Part shown: positions 26,339-35,812 of the stretch, one piece after another
Layout of the letters: each line of letters begins with the position of its first letter
How positions within the stretch are numbered: position 1 is the first letter of the stretch
NCBI GenBank assembly: GCA_942491935.1
Contig: CALOCZ010000066.1
Coordinates: 186,001-250,000 of the forward strand
Length of the DNA stretch: 64,000 nucleotides
From: JAGTVG01 sp942491935
Lineage (GTDB): Bacteria; Bacteroidota; Bacteroidia; Cytophagales; Cyclobacteriaceae
Direction: 5' to 3'
Position numbers and translations under genes: made by a program
The notes under the pieces: generated by a model
Databases searched by the model: none
What the model was told of the DNA's origin: nothing
Seen by the model: only the letters and a program-made list of their open reading frames with translations

Positions 26339-29300
26339 TTATAAGCTAGCGGACTGTCTTTTCAAATTGACCTTGCTAAAACTGTCGACTAATTTACGAA
26401 GAAGATCAAAATACAATGCTATAAACAACAAGATTGTCATAAACCATATCATACCAATATTAAACCATAAAGTATCCCTTTGCTTACCGGCAAAATATTT
26501 TGTGGGGGAATAAAATATTGTCCTGAAGTCAAAGAAATGATCAGGTTCAGTAGGTTCATGGAAAATTGGAAAGATCTTTTGAACCAGTCGGTCTTTATAT
26601 TCTATGATCCGTACCACTTCATTGCTTTTCTTGACCATTTCCTCAATTCTTTTATTGTAGTGATCGCGCTTGAGCCTGGCATATATATCTCTATTTTCAG
26701 GGGTGTTGGTAATGGTTTGAACAAGTGCATCTTTCTGATCACTTTTTTCATTATACCGGCGTATATAGACACGTTTCAGGATCTTTAGGAAATCGTTTGT
26801 TTTTTTGTAAACCTCCTCGTTGAAATCATTGATGTTTAGTTTTGGATAAAGAGGCAATTGGTCCTGTCCGAATTCTTGCAATCTGACTCCAATTTCATTG
26901 CTCAATAAGGCAAATCCATTATTAACGTGGTCTAAGGTTTCAGCATTCGTAGTTTTATAATTTCTGTTACAGTAATTCAGTTTTGTCATTAATGCAGGCA
27001 CATAGTATAAATTATAGTATTCAGCATTACTTTTTTCTTTATCCAGGTCGAAAAATGATTTCTCAAATTTATTGTCCTTGAACTGGGTCACCATAGCTGC
27101 CTCAAAAGCCCATCTCGAAGTCATAATTTCGCCAATCAGAGGAACTTTATCCTTGCTGGAAATGCTAGGATTAAGTTCTTCAAATTTGACAACCACCCCA
27201 GAAAGCAATATTTGAGGGATTAACAGGATTGGGATTAAAATATAAATAGTAACAGCTGAATTGAAAGCAGCTGAAATATTGAGACCAAGCACATTTGCAA
27301 AGCAGGATGTGCTGAATAGAATTAACCAGAAAGATAGGTCCATGCTCCGGATTTCAAGAATATAATTGCCAATCAGAACATACGATAATGTCTGAATGGC
27401 TGATAAGGAAAATAGTATCAGGAGCTTCGAGTCCAAATAACTACCCCTGCTCAGGTTCAGAAATGATTCACGTTGGAGTATCCTCCGGTCACTGATAATT
27501 TCTTCAGCACTTACAGTAAGGCCCATAAACAGGGCTACAATAATGCTCATGAAGATATATGCCGGTATATTAACATTGTCACTGAAACTGTAAGTAGTAT
27601 TGAAGCTTTCCCCGGTAAATGGGAAATATTTTACTATATAAGCAAGTAAAAATGCCAGAAAGGGCGCCTCAAGCAGGTTTATGATGAGGTATTGTTTGTT
27701 GACTATTTTAGACAGGAAATCCCTGGTGGCAAATATTCTGAATTGTTTTAGCCTGTTGGGGATCCTGATTGTGGATTTGAGTTGATGGGTATGTTCTGAT
27801 GAATGTATTACCTCTGTTTTTTTCTGAAAGATATCATGCCATTGTGCCGGTGTAACTTTTCTTTCTTTCGTGAGTTTACCAAATTCATTGACAACCTGGG
27901 TTTCTATGATGTTGAAGATCTGTTCCGGATTTACATTGCCACAGGTCATACATGTTCCATGGTCGCTATCAACCAGGTTAAACAGGGCTTTAAAATATAC
28001 CACAGCTTCAACCGGGTTTCCATAATATATCTGGTATCCACCCTCATCCAAAATAATAAGCTTATCGAATAATTTGAAGATGTCAGAAGAAGGTTGATGT
28101 ATTACTGCAAAGATCAGTTTGCCTTTTAAAGATAATTCCTTTAGCAGGTCTATAATGTTCTCAGAATCTCTTGATGACAATCCGGATGTGGGTTCATCAA
28201 TAAAGAGGACAGTAGGTTCCCGTAATAGCTCAAGACCAATATTTAGCCTCTTTCTTTGTCCGCCGCTTATGGTTTTGTCCAATGGTGAACCTACTTTAAG
28301 ATCTTTTGTTTCACTTAATCCGAGGTTCATAAGTGTTTTCTGAACGAGGGCGTTTAGTTCCTGGTCACTCAGGTCGTCGAAACACAGTTTAGCAGCATAA
28401 AACAAGTTTTGGTAAACAGTAAGAGCTTCAATTAAAAGGTCATCCTGAGGAACATATCCTATCACCCCTTCAATTTTTTTCTTCTCAAGGTGAATATTGG
28501 TGCCATTGATCAATACTTTCCCATTGTCGGGATTATCATTTCCATTCAGAACATTCAATAAAGTAGATTTGCCGGATCCGCTTGAACCCATTATGCCAAC
28601 CAGTGTCCCATTTTCTTCACTGATATTGACCCTGTTCAGGCCAACTGTGCCTGACTTGAACCTGTATTCAATGTCTATTGCTGAAAAGGACATCCGGGCT
28701 TCGTCCTCTGTTTTTGAAAAACCGCCTACAATATCACTATAATAAATAGGGCTGAATGTGGTCCCCCTGATCGTGCTTCCAGCAGGCAAAACCCTGATTT
28801 CTCCCTTTTTTAAGGGTATGTTATTTATGAAGATGACGGAAGAACCTGCATATTTTATAAAAAATGCACCCGCGTAATTTTTTAACTGCAGGATAGAAAT
28901 AAATCCATCAATATTATTTACACGAATACGTCGTGAATGTCCTTTCAGATGCTCCTTATTTGAGGCAATGATAAGTGATATATCATTTTCCAGGTTAAAA
29001 GTATTCTCGGCCAGGGAAAATAGTTTAATTGAATCTATATCCTGAGGGTCAACCTTAATTTCTTTTGCGATCTGGGTTAGTAATGCCTCTTCTTTTTTTG
29101 ATATCGTACCATCTGCAATAGTCAGCATGATCAGGTCAAGGGATAGAACTATCTTTTGATGGTGTGTTAATTCAGCATTTATCTGGCGGCAGATTTTCTC
29201 GACTTCCTGTTTTTCATTTACCCTTTTCTCTTCCGGTGACATTTTGCCACTTTGCTGTTTATAAACTTCTATAAGACTAATGAAAAGGTCATAATATCTC

Positions 29301-29431
29301 AGGGCGGTTTTCTCATTTAGCCGGTTCAAAAGGAAACTTTTTATGGTTTCCTTTTCATCCTCAGACACACCATCTACTTTCGCCAGGATGGCAAACAATA
29401 ATATAATAGCCTTTAAGAGTTGTTCACTCAT
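26339..29431 (-). CDS. Large ABCG-like ABC transporter with TerB-like and FHA-like N-terminal domains
   Basis: The 1030-residue protein is a half-transporter in ATPase-then-permease order, as in ABCG. Residues 1-130 look like two TerB-like helical repeats (ILAKVDGVSEDEKETI and LTIADGTISKKEEA). Residues about 165-240 resemble an FHA-like beta domain (FINNIPLKKGEIRVLPAG). The ATPase has Walker A GSSGSGKST at 282-290, signature SGGQRKR at 389-395 and Walker B VLFIDEPTSGLSSRD at 408-422. A CMTCG pair follows near 494. Six or more membrane helices run from about 575 to the C-terminus, interrupted by a large extracytoplasmic loop (about 765-960). Its substrate is unknown. The upstream lipoprotein genes on the same strand could be linked to it. 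Confidence 0.82.
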   Translation of the reverse strand: MSEQLLKAIILLFAILAKVDGVSEDEKETIKSFLLNRLNEKTALRYYDLFISLIEVYKQQSGKMSPEEKRVNEKQEVEKICRQINAELTHHQKIVLSLDLIMLTIADGTISKKEEALLTQIAKEIKVDPQDIDSIKLFSLAENTFNLENDISLIIASNKEHLKGHSRRIRVNNIDGFISILQLKNYAGAFFIKYAGSSVIFINNIPLKKGEIRVLPAGSTIRGTTFSPIYYSDIVGGFSKTEDEARMSFSAIDIEYRFKSGTVGLNRVNISEENGTLVGIMGSSGSGKSTLLNVLNGNDNPDNGKVLINGTNIHLEKKKIEGVIGYVPQDDLLIEALTVYQNLFYAAKLCFDDLSDQELNALVQKTLMNLGLSETKDLKVGSPLDKTISGGQRKRLNIGLELLREPTVLFIDEPTSGLSSRDSENIIDLLKELSLKGKLIFAVIHQPSSDIFKLFDKLIILDEGGYQIYYGNPVEAVVYFKALFNLVDSDHGTCMTCGNVNPEQIFNIIETQVVNEFGKLTKERKVTPAQWHDIFQKKTEVIHSSEHTHQLKSTIRIPNRLKQFRIFATRDFLSKIVNKQYLIINLLEAPFLAFLLAYIVKYFPFTGESFNTTYSFSDNVNIPAYIFMSIIVALFMGLTVSAEEIISDRRILQRESFLNLSRGSYLDSKLLILFSLSAIQTLSYVLIGNYILEIRSMDLSFWLILFSTSCFANVLGLNISAAFNSAVTIYILIPILLIPQILLSGVVVKFEELNPSISSKDKVPLIGEIMTSRWAFEAAMVTQFKDNKFEKSFFDLDKEKSNAEYYNLYYVPALMTKLNYCNRNYKTTNAETLDHVNNGFALLSNEIGVRLQEFGQDQLPLYPKLNINDFNEEVYKKTNDFLKILKRVYIRRYNEKSDQKDALVQTITNTPENRDIYARLKRDHYNKRIEEMVKKSNEVVRIIEYKDRLVQKIFPIFHEPTEPDHFFDFRTIFYSPTKYFAGKQRDTLWFNIGMIWFMTILLFIALYFDLLRKLVDSFSKVNLKRQSASL

Positions 29432-29517
29432 AAACTAGTTGAACCTTTATAAGTTTATATAAAAAAAGTATTGAAAGAACTACCAATCAATACTTCAAAA
29501 TATATATTTCTGTTTTT

Positions 29518-30423
29518 TTAATATGTGATCGTACTTCTTATTTTCCTTACCTGGACTGTTATTCGCTCAAGTACTTTGTCAGATAAAACTACATTTCCCT
29601 TATTCTCACTAAGTAATTGATCAATATCCAGTTCTTCGTAATTCGATTTCAATTCTTTCATGCTGTTGATCATTCCCTCAATCCAGTCCCCTTTATTATC
29701 AATGCTATTTAGCAAACTGATCATATTTGTTAAAGCCGTTTCCTGTTCAAGTACTATTCGGATCAACGGTGTTAATATGAGGTTCCGCTCATCGTTTGAT
29801 AGCATATCTTTTGGATATGAATCGACAATTTGCGTTGCTATATATAAACCTTCGATGAAAGTGCCGGCAATTACCAGTGCGGCAATATTATTTCTCTCAT
29901 TCTCTTTAAGATAAGAATCACTTTTATTGATAGCATCATTAATAATGACTGCAAGTGTGTCTTTATTCCCAAGGTTTGCTTCAAATTTCTCGATGATGGA
30001 AACATCAATGGTACTTTGAAGACCCAATGACTCACCAATATTCAAACAGCCATCCATATAATTCAGGGCTTCCTGTACCTTTTCGTACGTAACCAGATAT
30101 CCAATATCCGAAGCATAAACGCCTAGATTCATGGCGGCTACTTTGGTTGAAGAGGTATACTTTTCGTATTTATCCAGGTCATTTACCAGTTGTGGAATAA
30201 ACTCAGCACCAGTGGACTGTATGATAAAAGGTATTTCAGAAGGAGATGGAATCTCATAAATAATAGCTTCCACCTTTTCCTTTATTTCCGTGGCAGCTTC
30301 ATCAAACTCATCAGAGGAAGTTTCTTGCTTTTTGTCTGTGCCACAAGAATATGTCAATAGCATTAATATCAATAAAAATCCTGTTGAACAAAAATTCTTT
30401 ATTAGTCTAGCGTTCATATTCAT
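29518..30423 (-). CDS. Helical lipoprotein of unknown function
   Basis: I do not recognise a named family with certainty. The 301-residue protein has a lipoprotein signal peptide (FLLILMLLTYSC) with the modified Cys near residue 27, then an acidic linker. The rest is mainly helical, with no cysteine or metal motif: NLGVYASDIGYLVTYEKVQEAL and NERNNIAALVIAGTFIEGLYI are representative. Similar proteins with a 'SDIGYL.TY....EAL.Y' segment are common in Bacteroidota without an assigned role. It lies 86 bases upstream of the ABC transporter gene on the same strand, and a small secreted protein gene precedes it by 47 bases. Confidence 0.7.
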   Translation of the reverse strand: MNMNARLIKNFCSTGFLLILMLLTYSCGTDKKQETSSDEFDEAATEIKEKVEAIIYEIPSPSEIPFIIQSTGAEFIPQLVNDLDKYEKYTSSTKVAAMNLGVYASDIGYLVTYEKVQEALNYMDGCLNIGESLGLQSTIDVSIIEKFEANLGNKDTLAVIINDAINKSDSYLKENERNNIAALVIAGTFIEGLYIATQIVDSYPKDMLSNDERNLILTPLIRIVLEQETALTNMISLLNSIDNKGDWIEGMINSMKELKSNYEELDIDQLLSENKGNVVLSDKVLERITVQVRKIRSTITY

Positions 30424-30470
30424 TTAATTTGTAATTGCAATGTGTGTAACTGAATTATCTCTTGATCATT

Positions 30471-30998
30471 TTAAAAATCCGGATCGAATATGCTTATTGT
30501 CCTGACTTCATTTTCATCGAGACCGAAGCAAATGCCATTGTCCCTGTAAGCATAATACTGTATATTCCCACTCGTATATTGAAGCTGAGATACTTCCTGG
30601 CCATATAATTCCTTGACCTGGTTCAGTGAATCCCAGAATTTCAAACCTACGGAAGTCGTTAGATCCTGACAGATAAATTGATTGAATTCAGGATAACTGC
30701 TTATGGTAAAGAAAACAACGAGGTTTTCTTTAAAATATACACTGGTAACAGGCAGGTCCATGATATACCTGAAATTGACGACATAATCAAAGTCGATGTT
30801 CAATTCTTTCAGAGGCTCACGAAGCATTTCGGGAGCGCTGTCCTTGGATAGCTTAGAGCCATCAAACCCGATAATCCAGATCACGTCCTCGTACGTGATG
30901 CCAAGTTTCAGATCCCCAAATCGTTCTTTAGGTATTATGTCTTGTGCTGATACATAACGGGCAGTAAAGAACAATACAATAAATACAATTATTCTCAT
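30471..30998 (-). CDS. Small secreted protein of unknown function
   Basis: The 175-residue protein has a signal peptide (MRIIVFIVLFFTARYVSAQ) and a mature part with alternating strands. Examples are FGDLKLGITYEDVIWIIGFDG, which resembles the 'l..G.s..dv...lG' openings of many small periplasmic proteins, and VTSVYFKENLVVFFTIS. I cannot assign a family or activity. It is the first of three minus-strand genes leading to the ABC transporter and may be part of its operon. The single Met at 30998 is the only sensible start. Confidence 0.65.
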   Translation of the reverse strand: MRIIVFIVLFFTARYVSAQDIIPKERFGDLKLGITYEDVIWIIGFDGSKLSKDSAPEMLREPLKELNIDFDYVVNFRYIMDLPVTSVYFKENLVVFFTISSYPEFNQFICQDLTTSVGLKFWDSLNQVKELYGQEVSQLQYTSGNIQYYAYRDNGICFGLDENEVRTISIFDPDF

Positions 30999-31150
30999 AA
31001 CTTAGTTATTTTAATAGCCAGTCTTATTTTGTTAAAAAATTAAATCATACAATATGCCTTAAATAGGCCTTTGTACTAAATTACAACGATTAAAATAGTA
31101 TTTATTATTATATATTGAAGTAATTTTCTTTCAACAAAAGTCGAATATTT

Positions 31151-31438
31151 ATGGTAAAGCATGTAGTAATGTGGAGATTACATCAAAATAATTCCGAAAA
31201 CAGGTCGATGATCAAAGATCTACTGAGCAAACTTCCGGCGTTAATTCCGGAATTGAGATCACTTGAAGTTGGTGAAGATTTTAACCGCGGCCCGGTTGCC
31301 TTTGATCTTGTATTGATCACAGGGTATGCTGATAAGGCTGGTCTTGAAAAATATCAGAAACATCCCGAACATGTTTCTATCGCCAAACGTATAACTGAAT
31401 TAGCAAAGGACAGAGTTGTTGTGGATTTCGAATATTGA
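31151..31438 (+). CDS. Dabb-family (stress-responsive alpha/beta barrel) protein
   Basis: The 95-residue protein is one Dabb domain: MVKHVVMWRLHQ at the start, LPALIPELRSLEVGEDFNRG in the middle, DLVLITGYADKAGLEKYQKHPEH and the terminal VVVDFEY. Such ferredoxin-like proteins dimerise and often bind small ligands, and some members are stress induced. The catalytic role, if any, is unknown. It starts a plus-strand block divergent from the ABC transporter group. The next small gene begins four bases after its stop. Confidence 0.9.
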   Translation: MVKHVVMWRLHQNNSENRSMIKDLLSKLPALIPELRSLEVGEDFNRGPVAFDLVLITGYADKAGLEKYQKHPEHVSIAKRITELAKDRVVVDFEY

Positions 31439-31442
31439 AAAT

Positions 31443-31700
31443 ATGTTGAGCGAAGTTGAGTTTATGGATATCCCTCTTTTTGAAAAAGTAAAGAAAGTTT
31501 ACTTTGAAGGGGAATTTGTAGTGGCAATTAGGTACTATGAATATAAGATCAATCTGTATCTATATAACAACTTTTACGTAGAAGTTTTTTATAACCATAA
31601 AAAAGATATGATTGATAAAATTGAAGTTTTATCATATCAACCTTCCAGGATAAAATTTTATGCAGATCAAATAAAATTGCCCACTGACCTCAATCTATAA
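31443..31700 (+). CDS. Small hypothetical protein (Bacteroidota family, paralogue at 51469-51750)
   Basis: I know no function. From ATG 31443 the protein has 85 residues; an earlier in-frame TTG at 31416 would overlap the Dabb gene. The sequence shows alternating strands and many aromatic residues (INLYLYNNFYVEVFYNHKK) and ends in a helix-like FYADQIKLP. The core pattern 'I.L..Y..F.VE.(F/Y)...KK..(I/L)..I' recurs in the protein at 51469-51750, so the two appear to belong to one small family. The family looks common in Cytophagales-type genomes, but this is from recall. Confidence 0.6.
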   Translation: MLSEVEFMDIPLFEKVKKVYFEGEFVVAIRYYEYKINLYLYNNFYVEVFYNHKKDMIDKIEVLSYQPSRIKFYADQIKLPTDLNL

Positions 31701-31931
31701 GTAAAGATATGTCTTGCAAGAAGATTTAGAATATTATTTTACGATTATTGCATATCTCAAAATAATATTTTTATTTGAACATCTACATTGTTAATTATTG
31801 AAATTTTCTTAAATAAATCCTCGTTTTGATTTAAATATTTTAATCCCTCTCTGTTAATTGTAACTAAAATTTGAAAATATTTAATATTTTGTCCTCAATA
31901 ATATTATATTAATAATTAATTAATATTAATA

Positions 31932-31965
31932 TTGAAACATATTAAATATTAGCCCCGTATATTTG
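31932..31965 (+). promoter_or_regulatory. Candidate Bacteroidota promoter (TTG-N23-TAtaTTTG)
   Basis: A TTG at 31932-31934 and TATATTTG at 31958-31965 are separated by 23 bases, within the loose spacing known for Bacteroidota. The -7 box ends 25 bases before the ATG of the secreted protein gene at 31991. The 290 bases from 31701 to 31990 are very A/T-rich and contain nothing else that I can support. Confidence 0.5.
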
Positions 31966-31990
31966 CAATATCATAATTAAGTTTTTTATT

Positions 31991-32599
31991 ATGAGAAGAG
32001 TCAAAAACATAACAATGGCAGTACTGGTAATAGTTATTAGTGCTGGCTGGGCTACTGCCCAGGAGGTTTCAACCAGTGAAATGGAAGCGAGTATCAGAAT
32101 ACCTGAAAATGTGCAGGTAGTGCCGGAATTGGATTCACGCTATAAATTAGTTTATCCAATTAAGAAGACCGAGCAAGTCAGGATCAAAATATATGATAAT
32201 GAAAATCATTTACTCCTGTCTGAAAAGGTAGAAAATCATGAAGGATTTATGAAATCATATGATTTCAGTAATTTGTCGGATGGTATTTATACAATAAACA
32301 TACAATCACCAAGTGGTATAATATCAAAAGAGGTATATCACAGGTATCAAAAGAACGATATTGATTTTTCAGTGGAAAGAGACAAAGACAATAAAGCATT
32401 CCGCCTTGTGGTAAGGGGAGTAAGGAAAGATCCAGTTTATGTGGATATCATGGATGAGGAGAGTGAAAAGATATTTGAAGACACAATTGATGTTGGAAAA
32501 AGTTTTTCAAGGACTTATCGTTTTAAGGGTAAAGTACCTGAGAACATATTTTTCAGGGTATCATCAGCCGATCGCTCAGTTACCAAAGAAGTCAGGTAA
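31991..32599 (+). CDS. Secreted two-domain protein with T9SS-tail-like folds
   Basis: The 202-residue protein has a signal peptide (NITMAVLVIVISAGWATAQ). Two beta-sandwich-like repeats follow. The first (about 45-120) reads YKLVYPIKKTEQVRIKIYDN and later FSNLSDGIYTINIQSPSG, very like the 'v.i.ifd..G.......l..G.Y.i.i' pattern of T9SS C-terminal domains. The second is weaker. It lacks the normal proteins' large N-terminal cargo, so it is not a typical sorted enzyme. The protein may be a small periplasmic or surface protein built from this fold. Its function is unknown. It has its own promoter-like sequence and a terminator-like hairpin. Confidence 0.68.
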   Translation: MRRVKNITMAVLVIVISAGWATAQEVSTSEMEASIRIPENVQVVPELDSRYKLVYPIKKTEQVRIKIYDNENHLLLSEKVENHEGFMKSYDFSNLSDGIYTINIQSPSGIISKEVYHRYQKNDIDFSVERDKDNKAFRLVVRGVRKDPVYVDIMDEESEKIFEDTIDVGKSFSRTYRFKGKVPENIFFRVSSADRSVTKEVR

Positions 32600-32615
32600 T
32601 TATAACATCTTATAA

Positions 32616-32650
32616 TAAAAACCGGGTCAGTTCATATGATCCGGTTTTTT
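32616..32650. terminator. Bidirectional intrinsic terminator between convergent genes
   Basis: The arms AAAACCGG and CCGGTTTT enclose a loop of about 15 bases with further GTCA/TGAT pairing, and a T-run follows on both strands. It serves the secreted protein gene on the plus strand. Its right edge reaches the stop codon of the deacetylase gene on the minus strand. Confidence 0.75.
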
Positions 32651-33554
32651 ATCCTAATATATCAATTGCAGTGTTTATCGTGTTTACGTGGGCTTGAATA
32701 ATTATGCCAATATCTTTTGAATATCCGCCACCCAGGGTCAGGGCTGATGGTATGTTCAACTGACGAATGGTATTAAATACGATTTCATCCCGTTTTCTGC
32801 AGCCCTCCATCGATAATCCAAGTCGTCCAAGCTGGTCAGATTGCAAAACATCTACGCCTGCCTGGTAGAGTATGAAATCGGGATAGAATTGCTTTAATAT
32901 GAGCTCAAGAGCATGTTCAAGGTTATATAGATAATCCTTGTCACTCATGCCATCTGGTAGTTCAAGGTCATAATTAGAAGGTATTTTCTTAGCTGGATAG
33001 TTTTTAGATCCATGCATGCTGAATGTATAGATATTATCATCATCACTGAGTATGCTGGCAGTCCCATTCCCCTGGTGGACGTCCAGGTCAACGATCAGTA
33101 TTTTATAATTCTGCATGGACTGGAGCAGATTCCTGGCGGCAATGGCAAGGTCATTAAATATACAGAATCCTTCTCCATGGTTAGAAAAAGCATGATGATA
33201 ACCGCCCCCGATTGAAATACCAAGCCCCAATTTCATGGCCTTTTCAACACTTCTGACAGTGCCGGCGACACCATTAATTGCCCTGCCTACTGAGCCTTCG
33301 TGCAAAGGGACACCCAAAGTTCGAATCTCACTTGGGGTAAGTGCGTATTGAATTACTTTATTATAATAATCGGAATCATGTGCAAGCAGAACTTCATTGT
33401 CCACCATTCCCGGATCATAGATCTGATCTGCCCCGATGATTCTATCAACAAGAAGTCTATCGACAATACGCTTATATTTCCCAATCGGGAAGCGATGGCC
33501 TGTGGGTAGTCTATAAATATATCGTTCAGAGAACGCGATTTCTACCATTTTCAA
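32649..33554 (-). CDS. Histone deacetylase-family (acetoin utilisation-like) deacetylase
   Basis: The 301-residue protein is a class II-type deacetylase fold. It has GGGYHHAFSNHGEGFCIFND with the His pair at 120-121, VDLDVHQGNGT with zinc ligands Asp158 and His160, the third ligand in YQAGVDVLQSD, and the transition-state Tyr in LTLGGGYS near 285. It should remove acetyl groups from lysines or small amines in the cytosol. In bacteria the substrate is usually unknown. Its start overlaps the stop of comEC by four bases (ATGA type), so the two are co-translated; a functional link is not obvious. Confidence 0.9.
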   Translation of the reverse strand: MKMVEIAFSERYIYRLPTGHRFPIGKYKRIVDRLLVDRIIGADQIYDPGMVDNEVLLAHDSDYYNKVIQYALTPSEIRTLGVPLHEGSVGRAINGVAGTVRSVEKAMKLGLGISIGGGYHHAFSNHGEGFCIFNDLAIAARNLLQSMQNYKILIVDLDVHQGNGTASILSDDDNIYTFSMHGSKNYPAKKIPSNYDLELPDGMSDKDYLYNLEHALELILKQFYPDFILYQAGVDVLQSDQLGRLGLSMEGCRKRDEIVFNTIRQLNIPSALTLGGGYSKDIGIIIQAHVNTINTAIDILG

Positions 33555-35644
33555 TCATTAAATTGTTCAATAAATGGGCCATGAATTGGTACAAGGTGTA
33601 TTGATTCATGTAACTGTTCCCGCCCAGCCATACGTATACCATAGGAATTTGATGAATCCCAGATTATTTTTCCATTTCTATGTGTTAAATTCCTGAGATC
33701 TTCAGGAATTGTATTAGAATTTGAAATCACCATATAATCGATATTCATACCCTTCAATTTCTTTATGTCATTATCGCCATTCAAAATAGCAATAGATTTT
33801 CCATTCCAGCAAATCAGCAAATGCCCATCCTTTTTAATTATTGGAAGCTTTTTTGAGATCTCTGAATAATCTGATAATTCAGTTTTTCTTTTCTGTCTGA
33901 GAATGTGGTTTATTACATGATAATTGATTTTGTCGATATAATGTTTGGAAACATCTTTCAATATTATAAAGCTTGTATTGCCATCAACAAGCTCTAAACA
34001 TGAAATGTTTGGTAAATTATAGATAATTATCCCTTTTTCATTAAGGGATAAGACTTTATCCTTTATGTCAAAACCTATAAAAACAATAACACATCCCAGA
34101 GACAGGAAGAGTAATTTCCAGTTTCGGATTCTTATCACTAAATAAGAATTCATTATTAAGGCAGCCAGCATAATCCCCTGGCAGACTTCGATTTGTATTG
34201 GTTTTATCAATCCGTAAGGCAAGGATTGTAAAACTGAGATCAATTTGAGGAAATAAACCGTTATAAATTCAATAGCGGATGTAATTGGATGTGAAATATA
34301 GGGGATAAAGGAGGCAGGTATCATTATAAAGCCCAAAATAGTAGCGATAAATACAAAAGGGATGGCAAATATGTTTCCAAGCAGGAAATACGTCGGAAAT
34401 TGCTTAAAATAATATAATGAAAATGGCAAAGTCCCAAATTGTGCGGCTATTGCGACCGTGGATAGTTGCCATATCCAGATGAAAAATTTAAACCTGAACT
34501 CAATCAGTTTAAAAATTAAAGGCTGAAATAATATAATCCCTAAAACCGCGGAATAAGAAAGTTGAAATCCAACATCAAACAGTTTGAAAGGATCAATTAA
34601 CAGTAATAAAAAAAAAGACGAAAAAACAGAATTCAGGATGTGGCTGTTCCGGTTCAGCATTTTCCCTATAATCATAATGATAAACATCAGGGTAGCCCGC
34701 ATGACCGATGGCGATAATCCGGTAGTAAAGGCAAAAATTATAAGAATGGATATCTTCAGGCAGTAGCTGAGCGATTTACTCCACTTCTTCCTGTGAAGGG
34801 GCTTCAACAAGAAGATCAGGAACATATAGATTATACCAACATGTAATCCTGATATAGCCAGTACATGTATTATCCCGGTTTGAACAAACGAATTGTAATT
34901 ATCTTCATTTAAATAGTCTCTTTGGCCTGTCATTAAAGCCAGCATTATTGCTTTGGTTTCTCTATCCGTAATAGATGAATCTATAATTCGGGATAAATGA
35001 TCCCTGATCCTTAAGGAAAGACCTTTTATCGATAGTCTTCCATTTAGCAGATCAGTCAATATATATCCTCCTGGTTTTATGAAATGCCGATGGGAAATGC
35101 TTTTATAATGCATATGTTTCTGGTAATCAAATTCATCAGGGTTTAAAGGGGGAGATATCTTTTGAGGTTTCCCCAAAACCAAAATGGATTGCCCATAAGT
35201 CAGAGCTTCAGTTTTGGGAAGGAACATTAATATTTTAGCTTCGGCATGTTTCCAAATTCCGTTGGACCGAATTCTTTTAACTTTGGATAGTACTTTACAA
35301 AATTTTCCGGAGGTATCAGGAGCATCGATGACCGTTGCTTCATAGTACTCAATATCATCATTAATCTGTAAAATATGGTTGGGACAATTTGAGATATCTC
35401 TGGAATGTATATATATGCACCCTAACAAAAAGATGCATATAAAAGCAGATAAGCTTATAAGTACATTGAATTTCCGGAAGTTATCTTTTGTGAAATGTTT
35501 CTGAGATAAATAAAAAATAACCAAACTACTGATTATAGGTCCCAGCAATATTGAAGGGGGTAATTTGACATAGGTATTCAGTAAAATACCGCCTGAAAAT
35601 GATATAGCTATCCGTATAAAAGGGTACCGGATCCAGTATAGCAT
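33551..35644 (-). CDS. comEC: ComEC/Rec2-type DNA-uptake channel protein
   Basis: This 697-residue polytopic membrane protein has the DUF4131 start (IAISFSGGILLNTYVKLPPS) and the Competence domain (about 215-490), with ALMTGQRDYL, VQTGIIHVLAISGLHVGII and TGLSPSVMRATLMF. These are typical of ComEC, which passes single-stranded DNA through the inner membrane during natural transformation. The C-terminal 170 residues do not show the metallo-beta-lactamase HxHxDH motif, so the nuclease-like domain is absent or fully degenerate; shorter forms of this kind are frequent in Bacteroidota. It overlaps the deacetylase gene by four bases. Confidence 0.9.
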   Translation of the reverse strand: MLYWIRYPFIRIAISFSGGILLNTYVKLPPSILLGPIISSLVIFYLSQKHFTKDNFRKFNVLISLSAFICIFLLGCIYIHSRDISNCPNHILQINDDIEYYEATVIDAPDTSGKFCKVLSKVKRIRSNGIWKHAEAKILMFLPKTEALTYGQSILVLGKPQKISPPLNPDEFDYQKHMHYKSISHRHFIKPGGYILTDLLNGRLSIKGLSLRIRDHLSRIIDSSITDRETKAIMLALMTGQRDYLNEDNYNSFVQTGIIHVLAISGLHVGIIYMFLIFLLKPLHRKKWSKSLSYCLKISILIIFAFTTGLSPSVMRATLMFIIMIIGKMLNRNSHILNSVFSSFFLLLLIDPFKLFDVGFQLSYSAVLGIILFQPLIFKLIEFRFKFFIWIWQLSTVAIAAQFGTLPFSLYYFKQFPTYFLLGNIFAIPFVFIATILGFIMIPASFIPYISHPITSAIEFITVYFLKLISVLQSLPYGLIKPIQIEVCQGIMLAALIMNSYLVIRIRNWKLLFLSLGCVIVFIGFDIKDKVLSLNEKGIIIYNLPNISCLELVDGNTSFIILKDVSKHYIDKINYHVINHILRQKRKTELSDYSEISKKLPIIKKDGHLLICWNGKSIAILNGDNDIKKLKGMNIDYMVISNSNTIPEDLRNLTHRNGKIIWDSSNSYGIRMAGREQLHESIHLVPIHGPFIEQFND

Positions 35645-35812
35645 GGTTGAATAAATTGGATCAGGAATTTACGAAATATTCTGATTTAAGTAAAGAGAAA
35701 TGATGAGCGAATTTGAACAGATCCGTACCGCTTGAATTGCTTGTTTAGTCCTTAATAAAAAGTAATTCTTGTATTAACCATTGCCCGCAAAAAATGGTTA
35801 AACTCCAGGTAT

